Assembly: GCA_009763385.1 (NCBI GenBank)
Contig: CM019826.1
Coordinates: 95,960,848-96,024,847 of the forward strand
Direction: 5' to 3'
DNA length: 64,000 nucleotides
Source of the DNA: Coix lacryma-jobi var. lacryma-jobi
Lineage: Eukaryota > Streptophyta > Magnoliopsida > Poales > Poaceae
Shown here: piece after piece, positions 43,976 through 55,199 of the stretch
Position numbering within the stretch: the first letter of the stretch is position 1
Layout of the letters: each line of letters opens with the position of its first letter
Program-made: the position numbers and the translations under genes
The notes under the pieces: model-generated
Seen by the model: the letters and a program-made list of their open reading frames with translations, nothing else
Databases searched by the model: none
Told to the model about the DNA's origin: nothing

Positions 43976-45137
43976 TGAAGGACCGAGAATGCAATAGCAA
44001 GGCGACCAGAGGGGGGTGAATGGGAGCTCAAAAATCTCTCTCAAAACTTCAGCCTTTGTCCCACAAATCAACCCCCAAAAGCTTCGACCAAAACTGTGAT
44101 GCCCATGACCCTTGGAAGAGGGTGGATGATCCCTAGGATCACAGCGAGGCACCACAAAGCGATAGCAAGCCAAAACACCAAAAACATCAGCACAAGTTCG
44201 ACCCCTAAGAACCAAGTCCCGAACGTAGATTGAATGCTACGTCGAGAAATCCCCAAATACCAATGCTAACAAGTAGCAAAGATACCTAGAGAGGTTCCTA
44301 GGTCAACTCTAGGGCCAAACGAGAAGTCCGGAAACCAAGCGAAGAAGCCGGGACAGCAAACGCACTAAAGCTCAGCCTACAGCCGATTCCCGGACTCTCC
44401 GGACTCCTAGTCCCAGACTGTCTGCGCCAGGGGCGGACTGTCCGCGGTCCCCTGGCGGACTGTCCACCGGCAAAAATCGCCAAACAACACAGTTGCTGAA
44501 CACCCCCTGCACGACTCCCGGACTGTTCATGGAATCCTACTGCGGACTGTCCGCCGGTCAATCCGAGTCAACACAGCCGAGCCATGCGACCACTGCTCGG
44601 TCGGAGCCCGACGCGCGGACTGTCCGCGCGCTGAGTGGCGGACTGTCCGCGGTCACTCAGGGAGGGCGATTTCAAACGCCCTTCTCCCAAATCTTCCCAA
44701 ATTCGATCCAAATCAAAATCCCTTGAACCCAAACTTGGAGCAAATGATCACAAGGTAGTTGGAAGACTATCCCTAAGAAATCATCCGCTCAAATCAACTC
44801 AATCACTGGGAAATCGAAAGGGAAGGAGTATGAACCGAAAAAGCGCCACAAAAACGAAATCAACCAGATCTACTTGTTCATGAGGAGTTAGATGAATTCC
44901 TTCGGTGGAAGTGATCTCCTCACTATAAAGAACAAGTTGATTCAAACGGATTTCGAAAAGACGCAGTAGAGAGGGAGATCGAGTGACGGGAAAATCGCGG
45001 AGAAATGAAGAACGCGAAGAACACGAGAAAAACGTGAATCAAGACATCGATCTGCAACCGAGTGGCTACCACACGCAACAACAGTGAGATTACGGTCTCA
45101 CTTCCTCAAAATCTCAAGTACACAGAGGTATGGTTCT
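43976..45137 (-). repeat. Element D 5' LTR, outer half missing
   Basis: TGAAGGACCGAG at 43976, matching 20286 onward, with the GCGGACTGTCCGC array at 44395-44660. It ends abruptly at about 45137 (TATGCGGAT) where the full LTR continues for another ~0.9 kb that holds the hairpin array. The next bases belong to a gag fragment. Confidence 0.85.
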
Positions 45138-45430
45138 ATGCGGATTGTCGAAAGGCAACAGCTCCTTGTTAGCCCTCATCTTGTTGACAATCACCTGAAA
45201 GCGAGCAAATAAACTCTCTATGATCTCGCCAGGCATGTGTCGAAAGTTCTCGTACTCTCGCTTGTGCGACTCGTAGAGACGGGTTTTGACTTGAGTGGTT
45301 CCCTCATGAAAACGCATGAGGGATGCCCAAATCTCTCGAGCCATAGCGAGGTGAGAAACACGATCGAATTCAGTCATGCTCAAACATGAGAAAGAAGCAT
45401 TACGGGCTCGGCTATTGGCATCGTGCTCAT
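45138..45430 (-). pseudogene. gag: Stray gag fragment of the D family
   Basis: Minus strand reads EHDANSRARNASFSCLSMTE, then REIWASLMRFHEGTTQ and FRHMPGEIIESLFARF, matching D gag 43463-43746 with a few differences. It keeps the Tyr (REYENF) that is a stop in D. It is bounded by a truncated LTR on one side and the 72-bp repeats on the other. Confidence 0.85.
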
Positions 45431-45646
45431 TGTTGACACTTACTAACGTCGCTACCAAGAGTAGAGATAAATTCTATCCCCGGCAACGGCGCCAGAAATG
45501 CTTGTTGACACTTACTAACGTCGCTACCAAGAGTAGAGATAAACTCTATCCCCGGCAACGGCGCCAAAAATGCTTGTTGACACTTACTAACGTCGCTACC
45601 AAGAGTAGAGATAAACTCTATCCCCGGCAACGGCACCAGAAATGCT
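45431..45646 (-). repeat. Three 72-bp tandem repeats, each with a tRNA-Asp-type primer site
   Basis: Units start at 45431, 45503 and 45575, each with TGTTGACACTTACTAACG and ending CAGAAATGCT or near it. On the minus strand each contains TGGCGCCGTTGCCGGGGA (one copy TGGTGCC, one TTTGGCGCC), the complement of the 3' end of plant tRNA-Asp including CCA. They directly follow the LTR at 45647-46950 in minus orientation. Confidence 0.9.
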
Positions 45647-46950
45647 TGTTGGTATAAATTAACGCACACTCTACTTTATCCGCAAGCGCACAGATACAAT
45701 CTACCGATGTAGCACTTCACCGGAGTGACCCAGTTTTAATATCGAACCCAAAGGAACAGATAGTGTTGAGTCTTAAAGTCTAACCCCTGAGTAGCTAACA
45801 AGGACGGAGAATCTAGAAGTATAGAGGGGATCACTAAGGCTGTCTAAATCTAACTTAAGAGTGATATGTTTATGTTATTCTTAGTGGGGAAGTTGCCATA
45901 AAAGGTCACAAACAGAGTATGAGCCTTTTATGCAAATGTATAATCCTACCGAGCCGACACACGGGTAAGTGGACTATAGAAGAATCAACAAGGCTATAAG
46001 AGTCACCCTTGCGAACAACCACTACTACCGGCGTTATAGGAGGCATATATGAGCTATCAAGTCTAAGCACCACGCTTACACTATCCAACTACTCTAACTC
46101 TAGAATGACTAGAATTAAAGTACTCAAAAGAGAGTCATAAATCTTTAAGAATAATAAGAACAATAGCTCAAACTTAAATATAGATGTTGATTACCAAAAC
46201 AATCGCTGAAGTTGATGATGAACTTGAATCCGCAGGTACAAGATGAAGAAGTGGATCCGACAGGCCGGAGCTCCTTCTTGATCTCTTCCTCTCTCTCTCT
46301 TCTAGTTTTAGTATAAGACTAGATTCTAAACCTAACTAGAGGGGTAACTAGTCTTCTACTTGATAGCTGGCTCTTGATTACAACTAGATGAACTAGATCT
46401 AATTCTAGATGAACTAGATGAGATTCATCTAGAGGGACCTCTACATCTAATTGAAATCCTAGTTTCTGATGTGGAGATGAATAATGAAGATGGAGATGTC
46501 TGGAGAGGGGGGTCTGGGTCTGGTTTTATAGCCTGGAGCATGGAACGTGAGCCCTTGGATCAAACCGACTTCAGGGATGGTGGAGATGCATCATAGAAGG
46601 CGGTGGAAGAAGCTTGCAGAAGACGGAAGCCAGCGGGCCCGTGGGGAGACCGGTCGGTCCCATGGTGGGACCGGTCGGTCCCACCTGGCAGGGTCCTGCG
46701 GTGCCCTACCTCCTGGTGTCCTCTGGAGTCTTCTAGAAACTTCCTGACGTAGCGGTTGCGTTATCTCTCGTCGGTTTCCTTCTAGGGGAAGCAATCAGCG
46801 CTTATTTCCTGGTTTAGTCCATGCAGAATCACAATTCAACAAAACTCGTGGAATATTGTCAATTAAAACCCTAAACCTTTGTTGGTGATTGAATTCATGC
46901 CCTTTTCATATTTATTTATCCTTTAATTTTGATAGATAACCAGTGTCAAC
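45647..46950 (-). repeat. Element G LTR (about 1.3 kb)
   Basis: On the + strand TGTTGGTATAAA to AGTGTCAACA, i.e. TG...CA ends with a 5-bp terminal inverted repeat TGTTG/CAACA. On its right is a polypurine tract (minus AAGCTTGGGGGAAT), on its left the primer-site repeats. It contains two direct copies of GACCGGTCGGTCCCA (46648-46662, 46669-46683). A tRNA-Asp primer is typical of Athila- and Tat-type gypsy elements, but no coding region is present to confirm. Confidence 0.75.
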
Positions 46951-48025
46951 AATTCCCCCAAGCTTACCCTTTGCTAGTCCCTTAGCAAAACCGAAACTTA
47001 TCAATGGATCAGGAGTTGCTACAATATCTTCACTTCCAACAAGTATATCTGCTGTTAAACAAAAATTCTCCAAAATATATTATGTTATTCTTCATGGGGC
47101 TTATTAATTTTACCTTAGATCTTGAGTAATTGAAGATTGAACGATCAAATCAAGCACTATGTCTCTAGTTCCTTCACGTCACCTTTATCCTGGAGTTTTA
47201 ATTAATTTTCAAAAGTTTTGATACATGTGTTGTCAAATTAAACAACGGATCCAAAGATAAAGTCAACCAACCATTGAATCAAGAAGTGCATGTGTATGGA
47301 AAATGGAGTCGGATGGTCGTTTAAATATATTCACTCTTTTCTGTTTATCAGAGACATATGGCTATCAGGCTAATTCTACTGTCGGACACGTGCCCATTTT
47401 TTTTTGATTTTTTTTATTTCGAGGTTCCAGACACTTGTCCCTTTTTATTTCCTCGGGATCTACATTTTCGAGGTTTCGGACACTTGTCCCTTTTTATTTC
47501 CTCGGATCTTTCTCTCTCTCTTTTTTTTAATAATAGCCACATGCTTCCAACAAACTTCTGAGAGGGTAGCAACAAATAATTATGAGCATTTATGCGGAAG
47601 ATGGATGAAATGTGTAAGTGATCTCAATTCAATGGCAAGATAACATCTCACAGGGTCACAAAGCTTAATTTAACTCAATGCAATTATTAGTCATATTCAT
47701 ATTTAGAAATCTCTGGAACTTTAGTGTTGTTTAGAACAAGATAATAGCAGCTCAGATCATCACAAGTCATATCCCAATTACCTAGACCTTAGATTAAGTA
47801 TTTGCCAACCATGCATTTAATTTTATTTAAGGCAGCATTATTAATGGGGAGAACTCATGCTTTGAAGACTAGGTACTTGAAAGAAACTAGATAGAGCAAC
47901 TATTCATCATTTCCATGCAAAAGATTAGAGAGAGGGTTCTTCCTAAAACAAACTAGACACACTATTTTATTTATTTAATCTAACACACTTTAAGATAAAA
48001 ACTAATAAAAGTAGTAGTAGCGATG

Positions 48026-48078
<53 letters not shown>

Positions 48079-48213
48079 GACATACCTGAATTGTGAAGAT
48101 AACGGGGGTGTGTCTCCCCCAAGCTGTTTCCCTTAATAGTGTTGAGCCTTCATGTGCTCATATATTTTTGTCTCTTTTTTAAGTAATGGTGAGCCTTCAT
48201 GTGCCCACATATT
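46951..48213 (-). other. Element G 3' non-coding internal region
   Basis: No credible ORF. Contains a polypurine tract next to the LTR, an approximate 50-bp tandem repeat with GGACACTTGTCCC (47383-47517) and a trinucleotide run (48025-48077). It is cut at 48213 by the LTR of element I. Confidence 0.6.
48025..48077. repeat. (AAT)n microsatellite
   Basis: About 17 uninterrupted AAT units, preceded by a short GTA run. No function inferred. Confidence 0.95.
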
Positions 48214-48479
48214 TGAAGGACCGAGAAGCTATCCGAAAGCGACCAGAGGGGGGGTGAATGGGAGCTTCAAAATTTCCTTTCGGAAACTAGATGCCACTGT
48301 CCCAAAATCAACCCCAAGAGCGAACCCTAGAGCTTGCTAATGTCCACGACCCTAGATATAGGGTGGATGCTTCCTAGAAGCACAGCGGGACACTAGACAA
48401 CCCTAGAAAGCCAACGCAAAAGACGGAACTCGAATCTGATCAAGAACGAACAAACCGCGAACGAAAACGCGCGAAACTG

Positions 48480-48850
48480 GATCGACCGGACTCTCGCTAG
48501 CGTCCGGTCAGCAGGGACCGGACGCGTCCGGTCAACAAAAATCGGCTCTGGAACCTTACTGTTCGCGACCGGACTCATGAGTACGGAGCGTCCGGTCGAG
48601 AGCAGTGCGTCCGGTCAGAAACGAACAAGCGCGATGAACAGTGGATCCTGCGCGTCCAGTCAGCTGACACCGGATGCGTCCGGTCGCTGAAAAACCGATC
48701 TGGACCCTCTCTGTTCTTGACCGGACTCACGGAAGGGAGCGTCCGGTCGATTGAACAGAGCGTCCGGTCACACGCAAACAACCACAGTGGTGTTCAACCA
48801 CCGGACGCACGACCTGAGCGTCCGGTCGGCCCGAGCAGCGTCCGGTCACC
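48480..48850 (-). repeat. GACCGGACGCGTCCGGTC palindrome array in I LTR
   Basis: About a dozen boxes CGTCCGGTC or GACCGGAC. 48516-48533 is a perfect 18-bp palindrome. Other copies lie near 48500, 48590, 48607, 48655, 48677, 48740, 48760, 48800, 48820 and 48838. Confidence 0.85.
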
Positions 48851-49430
48851 CCGACAGCCCTCTGTTCTTCCACCGATTCGACTCAAACTCACTCAAAACG
48901 AATCCTCTAGGGATCAAACTCGGTGAGTGGAGTCACAAAGAGTATAGTGAGCTATCTCTAAGAGATCATGGCTCGAACCTATCTCCAAATCGGTGAATCG
49001 AAGAATTTCGGGGGTGAAGAGAAAAAGTCACCCGAAACTAAAAATCGATTGATCTCCTAGACCGTGAGGTTAGAGGATGATTCCTTCAGTGGAAAGAAGT
49101 GCCTCATGATCTAGAACAACTTGGTTCAAACGGATTTGCAAAAGATGAACCGAGCAAAGAGATCAAGCGACGGGAAAATCGTGGAGAAAAGGATTCCGCG
49201 AAGAACACGAACACAACGGAAATCACAGCCACGAGTTCGAATCAAGGACGCAAATCAAGCCAACGATCTGTGCTCCAAGGTGAGGATACGGCCTCACTTC
49301 CTCAACTCAACAGTACACAGAGTGGAGTCTCTCTGCGGATCTCAACTAGCTAAAGCAGGGACGGGAGAGCAGCAAACCCTAGCAAATGAAAGCACTAACT
49401 GAGATTCGGAGGAGGGTGTCTCCCCTGGAC

Positions 49431-49438
49431 TACTTATA
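49431..49438 (-). promoter_or_regulatory. Candidate TATA box of I LTR
   Basis: TATAAGTA on the minus strand, about 890 bp into the LTR. The related position in D reads GGATAAGTAG (21568-21577). Confidence 0.4.
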
Positions 49439-49630
49439 CTAACCTAGACTAAGCCTATTTCCTACTCTACCCCTCTCTAAACTAATTACAGAGCGAACCA
49501 GCTAAACCCTAAGGCTATTCTAGTCCAACCCGCGGTGGTAGGTAGATCCGACGGCCACGCCCGCTCGAACCGAAGCGTTGCCTCGACGCAACCTCTGGAT
49601 CGCCGCCACGTGCCGCCCTCGCTCTGCACC

Positions 49631-49931
49631 CCCGGTTTTGTGGCCCAAACCGGGAAACCAGCCTTTTCCAGCAACCCCCGGTTTTGAGGCCCAAACCGGG
49701 AAACCAGCCTCCAGCCTGAGTTTTGTGGCCCAAACTCAGAAACCCGCAGCGCCCGAGTTTTGAGGCCCAAACTCGGAAACCGGCCCATCACCCGAGTTTT
49801 GTGGCCAAACTCGGAAACCATCCGCGCCCACGTTTTGTGGCTCAACCTGGAAACCGAGCACCCGAGTTTTGAGGCCCAAACTCGGAAACCGTCCACCCGG
49901 TGGTTTTTCCCTGGCTCAACCACCAAACCGG
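49631..49931 (-). repeat. Covarying hairpin array in I LTR
   Basis: Seven 23-24-bp inverted repeats of the same design as 21771-22042. 49631-49654 and 49677-49700: CCCGG/CCGGG. 49716-49739: CTGAG/CTCAG. 49753-49776, 49792-49814 and 49862-49885: CCGAG/CTCGG. 49829-49850: degenerate. The closing longer hairpin (about 49894-49931) has CCGGT/ACCGG where D has TCGGT/ACCGA. Loops are TGAGGCCC or TGTGGCCC. Confidence 0.85.
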
Positions 49932-50329
49932 AGCTGTAGAGGGGATGCACCGCCCGTGCACCCCGTCCACCGACACGTGTCCCCAGGTCCTCGACCCGAG
50001 CAACACCGTGCCCCGCAAGTCTCCGCTCGTCGCTGTCCCAGGCTGCCAGCCACCACAGCTGATCCTCAGGCACTCCGGTCCCTCAGTCCAAGCCTCACGT
50101 CCGCCCTTCACTGCTCGATACATCGGCATGGCACGTCCGCCGCCCGGCACGCCCATCCTTCATCGCACCCAGTCCGTCGGCACGGCACGTCTCAACTTGA
50201 CCTTCACCTTGCCCTCGATCACTGTCTCCGTGCTCGACACCTGCACAACACAAGCCAAAGAACATGCACATCAAACCCGTTGACAATCACTCATCACTCA
50301 GAGACTCGGCATACACCCATGTATCTGCA

Positions 50330-51978
50330 ATCTCCCCCTTGATGAGTGCATTGTCAACTACACACACAAATCATAAAATGAAAGAAGAAGGTAGGAGGAA
50401 GGAGAGGAGGAGAACTCAACCAAATGACCCAAAAGCATAGCAAAGCCGAAGAAGGTCAAGTGGAAGAAGCGAGAACTTGGTCCCCAAAGACATGGGCAAC
50501 GGCTCGACGCGACCAAGCAAAGCAAAGCTAGCCCTCAAGAAGAGGTAGAACAGGCTCAACACCGCTAGCAGAAAACCAATTGAAAATCGGAGCTAAAAAT
50601 GGCAAAGTGCTAGTCCCTCAAGATAGAGGCACAGAGGCTCAACACAACTAGCACGAAAACCACTCCGAACCAATTGAAAAACAATCGAAAAGTCTTCGAA
50701 CCAATCGAAATCAAACTCGATGCCAAATGAGGAAAATGTTTGCTAGTCCCTCAAGATAGAGGCAACGGCTCAACACAACTAGCAAACTCCCCTCGACAAG
50801 TGCAAGCAACCAGGGACTCCCCCTGAGGTCCAACAAGAGAAGAGCATAAAGATCTGAAAATCTCCCCTTTAGCAAAAGCTCCCCCTTAATTGAACGCCAG
50901 GAGACATATGATTTGTAAAAACTCTCCCCCTTAGTTGAAAATGCACTTATCAAGAACCAGGAACCGAGTAAAGGTCTCCTCCTCAACAAAATCTCCCCCT
51001 TTTCAAAAATGCATATGAAGTCAGAAATGCAAGTTAGCAGCTTCAGGCATATAATCAAAAGAGTGCAAAAATGCTCTAATCGGTATAGCTCCAATGGCAC
51101 AACTAAGCACTTCAAATGGCGAAGGCTCAAACTGATCACACATACGAAATATGAAGCATATGAGCAAGTGAGCAGTTTTTAGCCAAAAAGATAGTCACCA
51201 TCAAAATAGCACTACACATGTATAGATAGGAGTCCAGACAAGTGCTAAACATGTATACAAGGTGAACTACCCCTAGCAAAGTTCAAGCATCATGCATAGG
51301 AATGAAGCATGTACTTGTGATTTCAGTTTTATATCGGAGTTGCAGCGGTAAAGAATTCACAAGTTCAATTATTTCGCATGTGATTGCGAGAGGTTGAAAG
51401 CTTGTCTTTGCCTAACTTTTCAACCGAGCGAAGCCTATGCCGAAGCAATCAGAAGCTTAAAGCTACGGTTTCGGTCATACACTACGCGGCTCAAGTTTAA
51501 CTCAAAGTGCAATGAGGAACAGTCTCGATACCGTGAGGTGTTGACAAGCAATCCCATCTCGATCTTTTCAATTTACTAAAGCTTGGTTCAAATTTTAAAC
51601 ATGATATGAACAGACCAAGCAAGTGAATGACTCATAACTAGAGACATAGCAACCTAGCATATATGAAAAGCAGGTATGGACTCAACACACCCTACACATG
51701 CTAGTTGCATATCTCAATGGTGAGCATTTTCAGATTTATATACATGAAGCAAATTCACCATTCAAAAATAGCTCAGCTCATAACATGTATTTGTGATCAG
51801 AAGGAGCATAAGCTACAAGCATCAACATAAGCATTGGAGCATACTAAACAGAGCATAGTTACATTCTAGTGATTATAAACATGAAGCTCAGAATGTAAAT
51901 GCGTATGCTAAAAATGCAAAGAAAGGAAACTCAAAATAAAAGAGTCAGTCTATACAAGATCCAAAAGGTTTCCCCCAT
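50330..51978 (-). other. Element I polypurine tract and 3' untranslated region
   Basis: Polypurine tract at 50330-50340 (minus AAGGGGGAGAT), then about 1.6 kb without coding sequence, colinear with 22394-24002 of D and with the same TAGTCCCTCAAGATAGAGGCA phrases. No env-position ORF. Confidence 0.75.
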
Positions 51979-54478
51979 CTAAAAGGGGAAACACACACCA
52001 AGCTCACCCCTCAACCGATTAAAGGTTGATTCGTCTAAAGGCTTGGTGAAAATATCAGCCAGTTGATGATGAGTATCGACATGGCGAAGGTCGATATCAC
52101 CCTTCTCCTGGTGGTCTCGCAGAAAATGAAAGCGCACATCAATGTGTTTGGTCTTCGAGTGAAGCACGGGATTCTTAGCAACGCTAATGGCACTCGTGCT
52201 GTCACAAAGCAAGGGCACGCGAGAAAAGCTCAGACCAAAATCACGCAAAGTGGCCATCATCCAAAGCAACTGGGAACAGCAGCTAGCCACAGCAACATAT
52301 TCAGCCTCCGTAGTGGACTGAGCGACGCTAGACTGCTTGCGAGAAGACCACGAAACAAGAGAAGAACCAATAAACTGGCAAGTCCCAGAAGTGGACTTGC
52401 GCTCAATACGACAACCAGCAAAATCAGCATCCGAATAACCGCAAAGGGAGAGGGTGGAGGAAGCAGAATACCAAATCCCGAACTCAGGCGTGAAACGAAG
52501 GTACCTGAAAATCCGCTTCACCGCCTGACGGTGAGAGGTGCGCGGCGACGCCTAAAAGCGCGCACACAGACACACCGCGAACTGGATGTCCGGGCGTGTC
52601 GCCGTCAGGTAGAGGAGCGACCCGATCATACTGCGGTACTCCTTCTGGTCCACTGCTTCTCCGTCCACATCCGCATCCAGGGCAGTCGTCGTCGACATGG
52701 GTGTTGGAAGAGGCTTGGCCTCACCCATATCGAACCGCTTCAGCAAGTCCTTCGTGTACTTGCCCTGGTGCACAAACGTCCCCTCTCGGGATTGCTTAAT
52801 TTGCAACCCGAGAAAGAATGTTAGCTCGCCCATCATGCTCATCTCGAACTCCCTGCTCATAGTATCTGCAAACTTGGCAACCAAAGCGTGAGAAGAACCA
52901 CCGAAAAATGATATCATCCACGTAAATCTGGACCAAGAGCGTGTCTTTGCCTTGCCGGAGGAGAAAGAGCGTCTTATCTACACATCCCATTTTAAAACCC
53001 TTAGCAAGCAAAAAGGTTTTTAACCTATCATACCAGGCTCTAGGGGCTTGTTTCAAACCATATAAAGCTTTATGAAGTTTAAAGACATAGTTTGGAAACT
53101 TGGGATTTTCAAAACCGGGGGGTTGCTCAACATAAACCTTCTCCTCTATGTAGCCGTTTAAAAAGGCACTCTTGACGTCCATTTGAAAAAGTTTGAAACC
53201 CCTGGATGCAGCATAAGCCAAGAGTATCCTAATAGCCTCTAAACGTGCTACAGGAGCAAACGTCTCCTCATAGTCTATCCCCTCCTTCTGACTATAACCC
53301 TTCGCTACAAGCCTGGCCTTGTTTCTCACAACATGGCCATCCTCTCCTTGCTTGTTTTTGAAAACCCATTTTGTCCCAATAGGCTTACAGTCAGGTGGAG
53401 GTGGAACTAGAACCCAAACCCGATTTCGCTCAAAGTTTTCTAACTCCTCATGCATGGCATTGACCCAATCCGGATCCGTCAAAGCGTGTCCAACATCTCG
53501 GGGCTCAAAATTAGCAACAAAAGTAGAGTGAGCGAAATGAGAGATGTGCTGTGACCTGGAGCCAGTGACCCATTCATCGATGTTGCCGATCATCTGCTGA
53601 GGCGGGTGCTGGCGCTGGATATGTCGTGGCGCCTCCCGAGCTGAAGTAGCCTCCCCCTCAACAGCAGCTGGTGCCTCCCCGGGTACAAATGGTACCGCTC
53701 GGGGTGGCGGATCCCACGGCCCCCAGGAAGAAGAGGTGTCGGGGCCGTGAGTCGTCGTCGAGGCCGCTCTTTGCGGCGCGGCAGGTGGAGGGGGTGCTGG
53801 ATCATCCATACCTTCAGCACCCTCGTCCTCGTCATCAAAAAGAGGCTCACCAACCTCATCATCACCTGCACGCTCAAAACGAGAAGAAGGACAAACCATG
53901 GTCTCGTCGAAGGTGACATCGGATGTCTCCATGACTCGGTTAGTGTCAAGGTTAAGTACACGATAAGCTCTAGTGTGAGTGCCATAACCCAAAAACACAC
54001 CGTCAGAAGAACGAGATTCAAATTTGTCCAAGTTGCCCTTTTTGAGTATAAAACAATGACAACCAAAAACTCGAAAATAACTCACCTTGGGCAGTTTGCC
54101 AAAACGCAACTCATAAGAAGTCTTTTTCAAGAAAGCTCTCAGAAAAATGCGATTGGAAATATAGCATGCAGTGTTCATAGCTTCGGCCCAATAGCGCCTA
54201 GGAGTCCTATGCTCATCAAGCATCGTCCTGGCCATCTCAACAAGGGTCCGATTCTTCCTCTCTACAACACCATTTTGGGGCGGTGTGTAGGGGGAAGAAA
54301 ACTGATGCTCCAAGCCAAGGCGGTTACAAAACTTCTCAAAATCCGAATTTTTGAATTCGGAACCATTATCACTTCTAATAGCTCGCATCGAGTTCAAAGG
54401 GAACTCGTTCTGAAGACGCAAAATCAGATTGCGAGCGAAGGAGAAAGTCTCAGTCTTCTCAGTCAAAAGAAGACCCAC
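51979..54478 (-). pseudogene. pol: Element I pol: integrase, reverse transcriptase, RNase H
   Basis: Integrase acids in RSDNGSEF and NGVVERKNRT; the first acid lies in the upstream ORF. Linker with DDEDEGAEGMDDP. Reverse transcriptase WVNAMHEELENFERNRVW, LFQMDVKSAFLNG and LKQAPRAWYDRL; the catalytic YVDDIIF is followed at once by a 1-nt frame change near 52905. RNase H SLLYLTATRPDIQFAV, a stop at 52554-52552 where D has Gln (CAG to TAG), then DFAGCRIERKSTSG, STTEAEYVAV, SKTKHIDVRFHFL and an end GELGVCFPF. Two small lesions inactivate an otherwise well-kept pol. Confidence 0.92.
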
Positions 54479-55176
54479 GAATATCTCGAAAAGTCGTCAA
54501 CAACAACCAAAACATACCACTTGCCACCAACCGAGCTCACCCGAGCCGGACCAACAAGGTCCATGTGTAAAAGCTCTCCGGGGTGCGAGGTCATGACCTT
54601 AGTCACTGGATGGTGGGGAGCGGCAACCATCTTCCCATGTCTGCAAGAATGGCAAACTAGATCCTTCTCCATCGAAAGCTTGGGCAATCCTCGGATTAGG
54701 CCAAGTGAGCTAAGTCTTGCTAGCAAGTCGAAGCTTAAATGACCGAGCCTCCTATGCCACTTCCAAAGATCGGAGGAAGAAGGACTAGCCAAAAGACAGC
54801 GAGAAGAACCAAACGACTCCGAGAAATTCGCGCGAAAGACTTTCCCAAAGGGCGAAATCAGACATACAAGATCGCCCTGAGGATCTAAGATGCGACTAAG
54901 GTTCGGTTTAAAACGAATCTCATAGTCATCATCAAAAAGTTGCGAAACAGAAAGAAGGTTAAAATGCAGATTAGAAACAAGAGCAACATCGCGCAACACA
55001 AAGTGCTCATTAACCCGCACCGTCCCACGAGACAATACCTTACCTTTACTATTGTCGCCGAAGGTTATGTACTCCTTTCCGGCGACCGGGCTAAGGCTGG
55101 AGAACCACTTGGCGTTTCCGGTCATGTGCCTCGAGCAACCAGAATCCACCAACCAAATGTCCTCCAACCGTCTCAC
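54463..55176 (-). pseudogene. pol: Element I protease and start of integrase
   Basis: WLVDSGCSRHMTGN (catalytic D-S-G), KEYITFGDNSKGKVL, FNLLSVSQLFDDDYEIRF, the GAG-pre-integrase SDLWKWHRRLGHLSFDLL, CHSCRHGK and the first integrase acid in LHMDLVGPARVSS. The frame breaks at about 54470, after SRYSWVFF. GATGTAG just before the start looks like a splice acceptor and is also seen in D. Confidence 0.9.
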
Positions 55177-55199
55177 CTACATCAATAAAAAGACATAGG

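Larger units (their letters stand above)
40904..45137 (-). mobile_element. Element D: 5' portion
   Basis: Continuation of element D across the C insertion: end of the GAG-pre-integrase linker, protease, gag, primer site and a truncated 5' LTR. Confidence 0.9.
48214..50329 (-). repeat. Element I 3' LTR (2116 bp)
   Basis: + strand TGAAGGACCGAGAAGC to TGTATCTGCA, followed by ATCTCCCCCTT. TATA-like TATAAGTA is on the minus strand at 49438-49431. The palindrome array is at 48480-48850 (downstream of the start) and the hairpin array at 49631-49931 (upstream). Flanking bases at 48209-48213 are atatt; no partner copy is in the window. Confidence 0.85.

Noticed and set aside
45431..45646. CRISPR-like array (regular repeats)
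   Set aside because: Repeats are contiguous 72-bp units without spacers, in a plant retroelement context with a tRNA primer site.
48025..48077. (AAT)n run as a functional element
   Set aside because: Ordinary microsatellite with no sign of conserved context.
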